Translations under genes and position numbers: made by a program
In this document: positions 10,949-22,089 of the stretch, piece after piece
Numbering within the stretch: position 1 is the first letter of the stretch
Layout: each line of letters starts with the position of its first letter
Notes under the pieces: generated by a model
The model's input: only the letters and a program-made list of their open reading frames with translations
The model's database searches: none
Told to the model about the DNA's origin: nothing
DNA from: Pycnopodia helianthoides
Taxonomy: Eukaryota > Echinodermata > Asteroidea > Forcipulatida > Asteriidae
Assembly (NCBI GenBank): GCA_032158295.1
Contig: CM063249.1
Coordinates: 18,044,416-18,108,415 of the forward strand
DNA: 64,000 nucleotides
Direction of reading: 5' to 3'

Positions 10949-11927
10949 ATTTGGTGCTTTCTGTGAACCTGCTCAACTAATATTGATGAACTTTACAAAA
11001 TACAGAAACATATTAAAGGGGACCACTTTGCATCCATCACATAAGCAGTTTTTCCAACGGTTGTAGTTTAATTTTATTAATATATTTTTTGTACCTGAAA
11101 CCACCCAATAGTGCTCCAACATGTGAATGGATATGCAAGTTTATGTACCGGGGTACTGAAAATAATTGAATTAATTCATATACGTTTGTATATATTTTGA
11201 AATGTTTGTATATTTGTAAATCACCCTCAAATTTCCATTGAAAATGGACGGAAAAAGTTACCTGCCTTGTTTGGATTGAAACTTGAAGGTAATTTAAAAA
11301 AAAATTAACAATTCTAATCAACTCAAGTTGTTTTTAGTGTAACTAGCTTACAAGTCGATTCACAGGTTGAAACACTTTTTAGGGGGTTTCAGGTACTTTA
11401 AATAAACACCTTACATCCATTGGGAAAAACTGCTAATTAGACTGTAGAAAGTATTACTTTATTGTGTTTCCTGTCCTTTGGTGTTTTTGATGGAAAAATA
11501 GAGGTCGGATGGGAATTAGTATCTTTAAAAAACCCAATGATGTATCACTCAGGTCTCGAAACGTAGCTTTCGCAAATTGATTACATGTCATTGCATGCAT
11601 TGTATACCTCATTATAATGCACATGTAACGGCGCATTCAGGGTTTCTCCTTCACTGTTCAAGTGACTAGCCAACAAGACCACCTTAGCTTTTCATTTCAC
11701 CGGCCTGCTAGCTTTCCCACAAATTTATAGTTCACGTTAGATTTTCAACACATCGAACTAGCCAGCTGGATCGCTTGGACTAGTATTGGGGCTGGTCCTC
11801 AGGTGTTTAAACCCGGCATCTGGCATGTGTCTGGCCAAGGGAACCACGGTTAAGGGAGAACGCTGCCACGTCGGAAAAATAATTGACGCTGGTGTTTCAT
11901 GTAGCTGGCTTACGAATGTTATTGTTC
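10949..11927. other. No recognised feature
   Basis: AT-rich with no gene-like ORF. At 11780-11870, GGTCCTCAGGTGTTTAAACC and nearby words resemble 56785-56840, suggesting an old dispersed repeat. Confidence 0.4.
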
Positions 11928-12008
11928 GGCGTTTTTTGTTGAAGTGAAATTGTCAGTTCCAACACACGCGTGTCATCTGGTCGTCGTCACCACACGTACA
12001 GTCTGTCT
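11928..12008 (+). repeat. Direct repeat, left copy
   Basis: About 75 bp including CCAACACACGCGTGTCATCT and GGTCGTCGTCACCACACGTA are repeated almost exactly at 12565-12640. Confidence 0.85.
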
Positions 12009-12469
12009 CCCCGTTTACAGCACAAGAATTAGGTCAATTATTGATTGGCCTTAATTAGAAGCCGATGACCCAATTTCCCATCCTTGATACCGGGGGATTC
12101 ATCAGCAATTTATTATTATTTTTTGTAATCATAGATTTTGGCTGAGATACCCCTGCCTTTTGACCGAAGAAATTTAATAAGTGAATCCTTGGAGTTTATA
12201 ATTTGCGTCGGAAGACCTTCAGAAATGCGTATCTACTGTGGTAGGATTGGTGTGCGATGGAAAGTGTCTCAGTTGTTGAAATGTAGAAGATGAGAACAAA
12301 AATTGCTCTCGATGGACTTGACTCAGAATTGACTTTTTGTTTCTATGTCAGGGGAATTTAAAGATGCTAGGTTCTGGTTCTTGGCCGATTTGGACCAAAA
12401 ATCTTGATTAAAATTTTAAAATAGCTACTTGTATAGATTCAAGAAAGCTATAAGCTTTCATGAAAATTA

Positions 12470-12760
12470 TGGTATTGCAGGAAAAGATCTGCCAATGATA
12501 AGTGGTAGTTAACTTAAAACTAAAAATGCAAAAAATAGTTATTGGCCTGATGTTTCGACCCTACGTCGTTTTTGTTGAAGCGAAATTGTCAGCTCCAACA
12601 CACGCGTGTCATCTGGTCGTCGTCACTACACGTACAGTTCAAGAAAGACTCTGCTAGGGTCCAAATGTCAGGCCACTAACCATTTGTTTTGCATTTATAC
12701 CATAGTTCCTTTTGGCTGGTAAGCAGTTTGCATCAGCTAATTCTACTTTCTCATTAAAAA
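12470..12760 (-). repeat. Family f repeat, interrupted by the second direct-repeat copy
   Basis: The flanks carry family f words: GGCCTGATGTTTCGACCCTA on the left and TAGGGTCCAAATGTCAGGCC on the right, plus ATTTATACCATAGTTCCTTT and GGCTGGTAAGCAGTTTGCA. The same family occurs at 19627 and 23371. The copy of the 11928 sequence (12565-12640) sits between the two arms. Confidence 0.6.
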
Positions 12761-13140
12761 CTTAAAAAACGAATTATTGTCGGGATCCCGACATTACCAT
12801 CAGCCATACAGAAACAATTTAGCTCGTTAAGTATTTTTGTGCGTTGTCCGTGGTATGTATGCAAAAGTTGTTGAATGTTTACTTTTTGAAACAGCATCAT
12901 CTGTCAAAATTGATTCAGAATAAAACATTTGGAAAAGACACTATGTTATATTTCAGTGGAAATGAGGCCATGCTACTTTGATTAGATACGTACCTTTACT
13001 ACAAATAAACACAAATCCAAATCCAGGCCGGAATTCAATGTGTCCGTCATGTGTAGTGCGCAGTGCGCAGTGCGCAAAGATGAAAGTACATGCCATATAT
13101 CAGTAACATGTAAGGATTGCGCACTTATAAAAAAAAAAAA

Positions 13141-13480
13141 AAATATTAATGAAACATCGCCTTACTCACAAGGCCGGACAGTCACTTCAAGGTGAGAGCT
13201 ACACTTTACTGATTTGGGCTGTAGACCCAATCGACTGTCACCAGGAAAACGTTGCCACCTACTCCTGGGGCTGAAACAGGGTTACCCCCCTTCACAGTCC
13301 ACTAGGAGCCTGGCTGGTAGAGTAGAATGCACTACCTTCCAATTTTTTTTACGAAAGCAGTTATAAATGGTGAAGTGCCTTGCTAAAGGGCACAAGTGTC
13401 ATGACCGGGATTCAAACCCACACTCTGCTGCCGACAGCACCAGAGTGAACTAGACTACTCGGCCACTACGCACAATGCAT
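13141..13480 (-). mobile_element. tRNA-derived SINE, family B
   Basis: Reading the minus strand, the tRNA-like head shares GTGTGGGTTTGAATCCCGGT with family A. The body and tail differ: AGTGGACTGTGAAGGGGGGT, TTTCAGCCCCAGGAGTAGGT, then CACCTTGAAGTGACTGTCCG. The same body is on the plus strand at 46271-46640. Confidence 0.75.
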
Positions 13481-14130
13481 GACTGGTGGATATTCCGGTC
13501 TGACACGGCGAGGCAGGGTACAATGTATCATCTTCTTTTGTTGGTTCATGCGCTGGCTGGTCTCGTGAACCCAACTTTTGAGTACTATTTCTGATGGAAG
13601 CATTTGTTAGGATAGTTTGTATGGTATCAAGCTTTTAGATTGAGAAATCATCATGTAAATTTTTTGTTTATTACAAATCACACTTTTTATTACTCTGTGC
13701 TTTACATCTGAGCTGCATAATTGACCGAATTTTCGACCACGCTAGGGTGCTTTCAACGGCAAATTTTCCATACGTCCTAATTACAGTTTAATCTTATTTT
13801 GACTGCCTGTATGTTGTTTTCTTGTATAATGGCCAAATAGATAACAATTATGATAATAACATAAATGAAAACATAAAAAGAGAGTTTGTTTTACTTAGTT
13901 TGAACTATGTAATTTTTTTGTTTCAAACACGCCCTCACACAGTCAAAAACACTGCAAATAGAAGTGATGTTTATACTACAATTGGTTATTGGTTTAGTGC
14001 TCATAAAACAAATGGGACTGGGAGTCACCAAAAGAGATGTAAAGCAACAAGTGGCAATAGACTAGTTTGCAAGTACATTTTACGCGCATGTTAGCCATCA
14101 AATTAGGTGCATGCTGGTCTGTAAAGTGAG
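13481..14130. other. No recognised feature
   Basis: AT-rich, no gene-like ORF. GCAGTGCGCAGTGCGCA just upstream (13053-13078) is a small GTGCGCA repeat. Confidence 0.4.
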
Positions 14131-14172
14131 ATGCATGCTGGTCTAGATCATGATGTAGACCAGCATGCACCA
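14131..14172. repeat. Strong hairpin
   Basis: TGCATGCTGGTCTA and TAGACCAGCATGCA are perfect 14-bp arms around a 10-nt loop (GATCATGATG). A further direct copy of the left arm, GGTGCATGCTGGTCTG, lies 25-30 bp upstream. Confidence 0.85.
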
Positions 14173-14221
14173 GTGCTCGTAGTCCATGATTGGCTGGAGC
14201 CACCCATTCCGTTGGGAATAC

Positions 14222-14386
14222 TAAGGCCCCTTTCGAATTCACGGCTTCGGCTCCAAAATCGGCTCGGCTAGCTAGGCTCCCTCAATTATTTTAACTTACG
14301 CATGCTTTGCGGTCAGGGTTTCAGACAAGAAAACTGGGCCTGAAGCCCGATCCGGAGCCGAAGCCTTGGATTCGAAAAGGGCCTAA
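14222..14386. mobile_element. MITE with TAA duplication (PIF/Harbinger-like)
   Basis: Ends GGCCCCTTTCGAATTCACGG and GGATTCGAAAAGGGCC are inverted (arms about 35 bp with mismatches) and include GGCTTCGGCTCC / GGAGCCGAAGCC. Both sides are flanked by TAA. A 3-bp TWA-type duplication and GG(C/G)-starting ends are typical of PIF/Harbinger MITEs. 159 bp, non-coding. Confidence 0.75.
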
Positions 14387-14937
14387 GTCTTCAGGTGAAC
14401 AGCTGGAATGGGGCATCAAGGCCAAGCAGCACCAAGGCCAAGACTAGGGCCTAATTTCAAAGAGCTACTCAAGCAGAAAATATTCAATTCAATTCAAAGT
14501 AACGCTTGTTTCCACATTAAAACATTTGTAATAAGAAGATACAATGGCTTAAAGATAATGTGGAGGCATGTTCCGAAAAAGCAGGGCTTGTCGAGGTAAC
14601 AGCCTTAAAGACAGAAAAACAAGAACTAACTATAAACAACAACCAGACAAAGGTGACCAAACAATGTGTATACACGTACATGGTTATTACAAAGCAATAC
14701 TACTGGAAATTGAATAGTTAATGAGAAAACAACAATAGAGAACATTTAAACTTCTGTATAAAAAGAGCAATAGAGTTACAAGCAGAAAGCGACAATGGAA
14801 GGCTGTTCCAGTGTTTAGGACCAGAGAACGTAATACAATTTTGAGATAGAGTGGTTTTTAACTTATTGCTTTGACAAGTTTCTGCTCGGCCGATAATGAG
14901 CAGGAAACCCGTCACAATAATGGTACATATGTTTGAC

Positions 14938-15243
14938 ATAATAATAATAGTGGCTTCTTATATAGCGCTCGTATCCGTCACTCAGTGACGCTCAAGGCGC
15001 TTCAACAGTCAGTATTTTCCTGCAAGGTATATATGTGGAGCTACTTTTTGAAGTTTGAGACCTATTCCTTTACGTAGCACAATGTAATGGTTTACAAGGT
15101 GCTGTGGCGCAATATGCTGCCAATCAAACCAGGAACACCGGGGCGAATCCCTTCTCTTTTCGATAAGTGCACTGGGTTCTTTTACGTGCATTACACAACA
15201 CACGGGACCAATGGCTTTACGTCCCTCCCATCCGAAGGACATG
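14938..15243 (-). mobile_element. SINE family A, 3' part without tRNA head
   Basis: Begins with a short (ATA)n tail at 14938 and carries TATAGCGCTC, CTGTGGCGCAATATGCTGCC, the CGGGGCGAATCCCTTCTC block and CATCCGAAGGACA, all on the minus strand. It stops before the tRNA-like head. Confidence 0.8.
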
Positions 15244-15312
15244 TACCATTTTGGCTGGTAACCGTATTCTGGTAATCAAATTTGTTTTGTGCTGAGAGAT
15301 AGTTTGTTATGC

Positions 15313-15696
15313 TTAAAGACACTGGACACTATTGGTAATTATCAAAGACCAGTCTTCTCACTTGGTGTCTCAACATATGGATAAAATAACAAACCTGTAA
15401 AAACTTGAGCTCAATTGGTCTTCGAAGTTGCGAGATAACTATGAAAGAAAAAACACCCTCGTCACACGAAGTTGTGTGCTTTCAGATGGTTGATTTTGAG
15501 CCCTCAAATTCTAATTCTGAGGTCTCGAAATCAAACTCGTGGAAAATTACTTCTTTCTCGAAAACTATGTCACTTCAGAGGGAGCCGTTTCTCACAATGT
15601 TTTATACTGTCAACCTCTCCCCATTACTCGTTACCAAGTACGGTTTTATGCTAATAATTATTTTGAGTAATTACCAATAGTGTCCACTGCCTTTAA
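15313..15696 (+). mobile_element. TTAA-2 MITE
   Basis: Ends AGACACTGGACACTATTGGT and ACCAATAGTGTCCACTGCCT, each flanked by TTAA. The interior contains AACCTGTAAAAACTTGAGCT, CAATTGGTCTTCGAAGTTGC and CTTCAGAGGGAGCCGTTTCT. Copies: 19967, 50406, 52046. More distant relatives: 33944, 36325, 56442, 57668. Confidence 0.85.
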
Positions 15697-15724
15697 GTAC
15701 AGTGAAGCTCTATGAAATTGGGCC

Positions 15725-16063
15725 CACATGGCCCAGGGGCAGGGAGAGACTTCGGTGGCCTTCTTGCCATTCTTAGTCCTCATACATAATGAGCTGTCTT
15801 TGTACTGTAGCTAAAATGAGAGCTTAGTTTTGCATTTTTTATACAAAGTACTGATATATTTCACATCACCAGCTACCAGAAGTGTCTTCTCCCCTGACAG
15901 ACAATAATAACACACTCATTCCAGAAGTCTAGAGACTGGCGTATTTTTACGAGCAAATTACCTTCTGTGAGGGTCAACCGGGATTTATTGGCAATTAGCA
16001 TACTTAACCATTTCTGTTCTTCCTGTCTCCCTGCCTCGTTTTCTCTTCTCTATCTCTTATCAG
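15725..16063. other. Unique sequence upstream of the start-codon exon
   Basis: Starts after a fragment of GGGCCC-family end (15703-15724). The last 45 bases form the pyrimidine tract of the proposed acceptor at 16063. No TATA box or CpG island is seen. Confidence 0.45.
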
Positions 16064-16105
16064 GGTAGATTATCAGTACACAGACAGCCATCGTCACCAC
16101 TGTGG

Positions 16106-16117
16106 ATGTTGCACTGA
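16106..16117 (+). promoter_or_regulatory. Short upstream ORF in the 5' leader
   Basis: ATG TTG CAC TGA lies 100 nt upstream of the PITPNM start, in the same frame, and ends before it. If the leader model is right, it could reduce initiation at the main ATG, as short upstream ORFs often do. No expression evidence is available. Confidence 0.35.
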
Positions 16118-16216
16118 CAGAATTTGAAATACCGAAGGGGGATCAAGGTAGCAAAAGAAAGAGAGAGAGAGAGAGAAAAGAGAGAGCGTGTGCCGTTCGT
16201 TCGGTAGCCGGCGGCC

Positions 16217-16294
16217 ATGTTGACCAAGGAGTATCGCATCCCCCTGCCACTGAGCGTGGAGGAATACAGGATAGCCCAGCTCTACATGATACAG
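16217..16294 (+). CDS. PITPNM: PITPNM coding exon 1: start of PITP domain
   Basis: Encodes residues 1-26, beginning MLTKEYRIPLPLSVEEYRIA and ending QLYMIQ. This matches the amino end of class II PITP domains, including the conserved EYR.PLP and YRIAQLYMI patterns. The ATG has a purine at -3 (G) in GCGGCCATG and is the only one in this frame giving the family's usual start. The exon is 78 nt, exactly 26 codons, and ends at the consensus donor CAG|GTGAGT (16295), giving a phase 0 intron. The split after MIQ and before KKSR fits the known family sequence without any gap. The next exon is 24.8 kb away. No other start in the exon extends the protein. Confidence 0.92.
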
Positions 16295-16857
16295 GTGAGT
16301 TTTTGTCGTTTTTTTTTTTTAAACTCTGAATTTATTATTTTTCCTGTGGTCTTTTGTTGTTCCAACCTTTAGAATCTTAGAATTACACTTTGAAGGTTGT
16401 AATCCTCCGAAATCCAATTTCCAGTACAAATCAACATGTCTTGGTATACATGTAGGTCGAAGGGTTAAAAATATTTCCCCCCGACTTTTGCAATGTACAT
16501 GTAGTTGGCTCCAGGTCATTTTGTGGGAAAAGTTCTCAAAAATGTCAAACTACAGTCTATCAACGTAAACCTTCCCCTGCCTTTTCTTGGTATATTTTGG
16601 TACAGCGCAGTACAGTCAGCATTTTCCCACATCTTGCATTAGCTTTAGGTCATTTCTCAGACAATTTTCTCCTCAATACAACATCACAGTTGTGCAAACC
16701 TCCCCGTGCCAGTCCCTTTAGTACGTTTGGGGACAGGCGTGTAGTGTTAAGCGTTAGCTTTAGGTCATTTTGAGGGAAAAATTCCCCCGTTGGACGACGT
16801 CTGTGATGCAACCACTAGACAGCCAGTTAGTCCGAAACGTTGTCCCTTGACTGTAAA

Positions 16858-16949
16858 GATTTCCTTTCCACGATTTCCTTTCCACGATTTCCTTTCCACG
16901 ATTTCCTTTCCACGATTTCCTTTCCACGATTTCCTTTCCACGATTTCCT
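16858..16949. repeat. 14-bp minisatellite, about 6.5 copies
   Basis: The unit GATTTCCTTTCCAC is repeated without change inside intron 1. Confidence 0.95.
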
Positions 16950-17012
16950 TCAGATAAAAAAATAATCATGAACAGGATGCGACTCTAGCGCAGATATGCA
17001 ACTCGGGCTATC

Positions 17013-17224
17013 AGGCCCCATTTTCACAGCAGTTTAGCAGAAAATGCTGCTTAGCAGAAAATGCTGCTTAGCAGATTGCTTTGCTAAGCATAAAATGAGT
17101 GCGGCACCAGTGGCAATAGTGTAAACCTTAAGGAATGCTGGCTGGTAACCTGTTTCTGCTAAGCAAGATTTTTCTGTGCTTCAAAGCATGTTTTTGTGAT
17201 CACTGGCTTAATGACATTGGGCCC
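17013..17224 (+). mobile_element. Divergent GGGCCC-family MITE
   Basis: Ends CAGGCCCCATTTTCACAGCA and GACATTGGGCCC are the family ends with mutations. The inner TGGCTGGTAACC and TGCTAAGCA words are shared. A short internal duplication, AGCAGAAAATGCTGCTT, is present at 17036-17070. Confidence 0.6.
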
Positions 17225-17699
17225 AGGTTGCATGAAAACTTAGATGAAGTGCTTGCACATGTTTAGCCTACTCCCCTGGTTGCCTGGTCTTTTTGTTAGT
17301 GTGTAGAGTAACAAAATTGGTTGGTAAACAACATCGACTATGACTGTCGTGACTGTACACCAACCCTTTGGTGTTGGTTTTGATGAAACAAAATATACTA
17401 TTGTGTAATTTTGTCTTGTAAAGTATTAAGAAAGTAACTGACGTCTTGCACCATCGTCACACACAGCTACTCGTCTGCCACGCTCGCCGTTTTGGGAGTC
17501 AGATTGACCAATTATGGTAAGCGTGTAAACGCTGCGTCGCTGTATGAGACATGGGACAATGGCTCCCAAAATAACGCAACCAAGATTGTTGTGTAATGAT
17601 GACGTCAGGTGAATTGGGTCAATAAGTTTATTTAGTTTAAAGACAACATAGTGAAGTTTGTGGTGGCACTATGGAAAAATGTAAATTTCAAAAAGGTAG

Positions 17700-18185
17700 G
17701 GAGACTGCCAACATGGGGCTAGATAACTCAGTTTGTAGATTGCCGGCACGTTAATTTGGAGGTAGTTGGTTCAAATCCCGCTCTAGTCAATTTTTCTTTG
17801 TTCAACCCCAAATTATTCAAAATTTACCCAGTCAGTTTTCTCTTTTGCTTTACTACTTGATACTTGAAAAAGTGAAAAATGAAAAAGTTGTATCCCCTTA
17901 AAGTGATCCCCTGGCTGCCGCTTCCCATGATGTATTGTAAACTTGGGTGTGATCCCTGGCTATACAGCGGTTATTGGTTGTATGGCTTCTGACTGGTACT
18001 CCGAACAAATTAATATTGACAAAAAAGGGAAACTGCCCACATAGTGCTAGATAGCTCAGTTGGTAGAGTACCGGCACGTTAATCCTGAGGTCGTTGGTGC
18101 AAATCCCGCTCTAGTCAATTTGTCTTTGTTCAACCCTAAATTATTTCAAAATTTACTCAAAGTCAGTTTCCCTTGTGGTTTATAA
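17700..18185 (+). repeat. Tandem ~337-bp repeat with Asn-like tRNA units (two tRNA-like units)
   Basis: tRNA-like sequences at about 17710-17785 and 18047-18118 share GCTAGATAGCTCAGTTGGTA (A-box), an anticodon-like GTT in CGGCACGTTAAT, and GGTTCAAATCCCGCTCTAGT (B-box). Each is followed by CTTTGTTCAACCC(C/T)AAATT. The sequence between them repeats at 38440-38790, which also has one tRNA-like unit. Acceptor stems do not pair well, so these are SINE- or satellite-borne pseudo-tRNAs and not tRNA genes. Confidence 0.7.
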
Positions 18186-19244
18186 CACGATGTAAAAAAG
18201 TATTGTTTTTTGTTCTTCTCAGAACCAACACTTAAAAGATTTTGTTTGCACGGCTTTCTTAGGAACATTAAGAAATTGTCCTCGCTAAAAATATGTTTTT
18301 ATTCCCTGTGCGTCCCTTGCTTCCCTCATTGTCATTTGAATCACGCTCTCGTACTTTGATAAAGTCCCATCCAAATTGGGTTGTTTGGTTTTCTCCAACG
18401 ACCAATTCCCAATTGATATCCAGCGCGGTGGTCGTTACGGAGACCGGTTCCTGGAACGGAACTTTCCTCTGCTGTCCCATTGTGTAATAAATGGCTCCAA
18501 TTAAGTGTGGGGGGGGGTGTTGATTCATGTCTGTCGAAAGCCGTGAAGTTTTCCCGGGCACCCTCGGTTCAATTCCTAGAACTACGAGGACATTACCATG
18601 CGCCCTTTACATGGCCAATGATTAATTGCTCATCTTAATGCTGATTGGTTTGATGAAAGGCTTTAAAGCGTTTTTTTCCCCAGGTCTCTGCCTCAACTTT
18701 CTTCAATAATAAGTTTCAATAATCAAGATGTATGCTCAAACATGACTTTTTTTCCCCCCAGATGTTGTTGGCATTAAGAACACCCCCCCCTAGAAAAAAA
18801 GGCTTTCCCGAAGCATAGTCATTTGGATTTGCATCAGGGGTATTTTAGATTCACTCTATGTATGTAGATGCAGTGCATGTGAAATGTGGAAGAATTGTCA
18901 ATTCAGGACATGACTCGCTTCGTGACTTGCTGTGTCTGAGCGGGGGGACAAGGTCCAATTCGGAGGCTAGTTGTGGAGCTACGGACGAATGTGTATTGAT
19001 GCCAGTCGCTTTTTCGACCAGCAGTTGCTATGGTCTCTGAAATAGTTGCTTGTAGCTCGTCGGGGGAAAAAATACATAGAGGGAAATTCAGAGAATGATT
19101 GCGGTCAGCAGCAGCAGCTTGCATAATAGACCCAATCAATCATGGACCATAGTGCAGAGGATTTTTCTTCTGTCTTTTTTTAGTAGTAATGCACAGTTTT
19201 TTTGTCTAGCGTTTTATCCATATTTTTTCTACAGCGTATGGGGA

Positions 19245-19530
19245 GCTATACATTCAAAAGACCCATTCATTTACAGAGCACCTTGTAATGGTTTACAAGC
19301 TGCTGTGTGAGAATCTGCAGCCAACCATACCAGAAAGCACCGGGCGAATCCCTTCTCATAACGATACGGTTTACGGGCTTCATTGGCGTGCATTGCACAA
19401 CGTGTCATCCGAAGGACTAAGCAATAACGGTCAAGTGTCTTGCTTAAAGGACACAAGGTGTCAAGACCGGGTACTCTCGGGTCAGAAAACACAAGAGTGT
19501 GAGTCCAGTGCACTTGACCGCTGGCCCTGA
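19245..19530 (-). mobile_element. SINE family A, 3' and body part
   Basis: Minus-strand copy with GTAATGGTTTACAAGCTGCT, CGGGCGAATCCCTTCTC, a GTGCATTGCACAACG word, CATCCGAAGGAC and the start of the head region (GTGTGAGTCCAGTGCAC). It is diverged. Confidence 0.7.
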
Positions 19531-19626
19531 ACATGCCAACTTCATGGAATGAGACGCACTACATGTATAATGTGCACCATCCTTGACCCATACTTCTTAA
19601 CTTTACTCTACTTGATTTGGGAAAAT

Positions 19627-19765
19627 AGAATTAGCTGTTGCAAACTGCTTACCAACCAAAAGGACCTACAGTATGGTATAAATGCAAAAAAAAAACCAGT
19701 TACTGGCCTGACGTTTTGACCCTGGAAGAGTCTTTTTCTCGAAGGCTAAATGACATGACAACAGG
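19627..19765 (+). repeat. Family f repeat
   Basis: AATTAGCTGTTGCAAACTGC, TTACCAACCAAAAGGACCTA, GGCCTGACGTTTTGACCCTG and AGAGTCTTTTTCTCGAAGGC follow in the same order as at 23371, but without the palindrome. Confidence 0.75.
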
Positions 19766-19966
19766 TATACAAGTGAAACAGAAGCAGTCAAGTGGAATCA
19801 CATAAATAGAGAGAGAGAGAGAGAGAGAGGAGCAAAACGCACACTGAAAAAGCAAGGGGTAAACAATGAATAAGGAGACAAAGGGGAGGGGGAGGGAAGG
19901 GTTGGGGAACACTGTTGACAGCATCTTTCCCTGGCTTTTTTTTATATATTTGCTTTGAACTCTTTC

Positions 19967-20332
19967 TTAAAGACACCTTTGGTAATTGTCGAAGACCAGT
20001 CTTCTCACTTGGTGTATCTTAACATATATGCACAAAATAACAAACCTGTGAAAATTTGAACTCAATTGGTCGTCGAAGTTGCGAGATAATAATGGAAGAG
20101 AAAACACCCTTGTCACACGAAGTTGTGTGCTTTCAGATGCTTGATTTCGAGACCTCATGCGTGAGGTCTCAAATCAATAAATTACTTCTTTCTCAAAAAC
20201 TACGTTACTTCAGAGGGAGCCGTTTCTCCACAATGTTTTATACCATCAACAGCTCTCCATTGCTCGTTACCAAGTAAGTTTTTATGCTAACAATTATTTT
20301 GAGTAATTACCAATAGTGTCCAGTGCCTTTAA
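19967..20332 (+). mobile_element. TTAA-2 MITE
   Basis: Starts AGACACCTTTGGTAATTGTC and ends ACCAATAGTGTCCAGTGCCT, flanked by TTAA on both sides. The interior has CACACGAAGTTGTGTGCTTT and a GAGACCTCA(n)TGAGGTCTC inverted pair. Confidence 0.85.
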
Positions 20333-20394
20333 TACATTAGTGCCTTTAATACATAAGTTTTACATAAGTTTTGAGGACCTTTTTTTTTCAGTAC

Positions 20395-21850
20395 CACTTC
20401 CCATGTCCCTGACCCATGTTTAACTGCTCTGTTCCTCCTGAATCCGTGAACAGGCATCAAAGCAATGTTCTGTGTTCCAACAGTCTTGCTCTGGCTTTGT
20501 GTAATATACTTGATCTCTTTCTGAGTGATTTTGGCGGTAAATTTCTTGAAGACCCATGTTTCACAGCTCGAGTCTACCTGAATCCGTGAACACGATTCAA
20601 AGTAGTGATCGATGTTCAGACCATCTTCGCCGGCCTTTTATTGTTTCTATTTGAATTCTTTCAAAGTCATTTTGAGGGTAATTTCCTCGAATTTACACGT
20701 ACTATAGCTGTCCCTGACCCGTGCTTAATTAGCTCCACTCTACCTGAATCCATGAACACGGTTCAAAGCATTGTTCTGTGTTCGAACTTGTCTTTCTCCG
20801 GCTTTTTATGTTTCTACTTGAAAGTCATTTTGAGGGTGATTTCCTGGAACTGCTTCCCCTGTCCGTGACCCTTGCTTAATAGCTTGAGTCGACCTGAATT
20901 CGTGAACAGGGTTCAAAGTGCCGTGTTGTGTTTGAAACAGCATTCGCTGGCTCTGTAGTTTCTGCTTAAATGCTTTCTGAGTCATTTCTAGGGGAATTTC
21001 CTGGAATTACGAGTGCTGCCTCTTTCTTGACCCATGCTTAATAGCTTGAGACGACCTGAATTCGTGAACAGGGTTCAAAGTGCTGTGTTGTGTTTGAAAC
21101 AGCATTCGCTGGCTCTGTCGTTTCTGCTTAAATGCTTTCTGAGTCATTTCTAGGGGAATTTCCTGGAATTACGAGTGCTGCCCCTTTCTCTGACCCATGC
21201 TTAATAGCTCCTGCATACCTGAATCCGACAATGCATTCAAACGTACGTAAAAGCATTGATCCACTGTATGTTCAGAGCATCTTTCTGAACCCTTTGTTTA
21301 AAAATCAATGTGAGGGGAAAGTCCCTTTCCAGGCCCCAGACCCATGCTTATTAGCTTCAAACTACTCGACACCTAGGCTATTAGTTTCCATTTGAACTGC
21401 TTCCAAAGACTTTTTTTTTCTAAAAATAAAAAATAAAAAAGAACAAATTCCTGGAACTTGTTTGCTTCACTCCTGACCCGTAATGCGTAAATAGCTTCAA
21501 TTTGCTCAAACGGGTGAACACGGCCCTGCAGTGGCTAAATCCTGGCTTGAGTGTTTCCACTTAAAGCCTGCGTTAAGAGATGTTTTGAGGACAAGTTCGT
21601 GGAACTAACTGGCCTCAGTCCCTGGCCCATTCTTTTAACAAACTCCAATAATACACATTCATGTTGATTCAAGTTGGTGAGAGACACTACAGACTACCAC
21701 CCCCCCTCTCACCCCTGTATTTGACATTTATACACCTGAACATCCTTGGACTTCCTGGAATTGCCGGTAACTTGACCCATGATTAATAGCGCCATTCTTG
21801 AACGCAAAAACCCATCAGAGCTCGATTCGGCTGTTTCTCAAAACAAACCA
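20395..21850. repeat. Degenerate ~150-bp satellite, about 10 units
   Basis: GACCC(A/G)TG(C/T)TTAA-type boxes recur at 20411, 20551, 20716, 20867, 21029, 21192, 21339, 21475, 21624 and 21774, spaced 136-165 bp. Units also share CCTGAATCCGTGAACA(C/G)G, GTTCAAAG, GTTTCT(G/A)CTT and TTTCCTGGAATT. The units at 20867-21028 and 21029-21191 are nearly identical; the others are more diverged. Confidence 0.85.
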
Positions 21851-22089
21851 AGAAGAAATTTTCACCGGACTTTTTTGTATCTTATTTCCCCCCTCCCGCT
21901 TTTAGATTCTGTACCTGTAATTTGTAACTTTCTAGATTCCTAGAAAATAAGTGTACATAAACCGTGCCTCATTGTTGACATTGTAACTCCAGTGAAGGGT
22001 TGTCAGTCCAGTTGGTTGGGAACGCTGACATTTTCCTTGTTTTTTTTTTTATTGTTGTGGGGACAAATTCCACTGAGTTTTTAGGTGCT

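Larger units (their letters stand above)
16064..16294 (+). other. PITPNM: Exon with 5' leader and first coding segment of PITPNM (proposed)
   Basis: A long pyrimidine tract ending in TCTTATCAG at 16063 is a strong 3' splice site. The exon carrying the start codon may therefore begin at 16064, with an untranslated first exon further upstream. The leader would be 153 nt. It holds a four-codon upstream ORF (ATG at 16106, stop at 16115-16117) and a GA-rich run at about 16155-16192, just before the start codon. Alternatively transcription starts nearby and the tract is incidental. No TATA box or other promoter can be assigned with confidence. Confidence 0.5.

Noticed and set aside
18047..18118. 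Functional tRNA-Asn gene
   Set aside because: The A- and B-boxes are good, but the acceptor stem does not pair properly and the unit is part of a repeated ~337-bp sequence.
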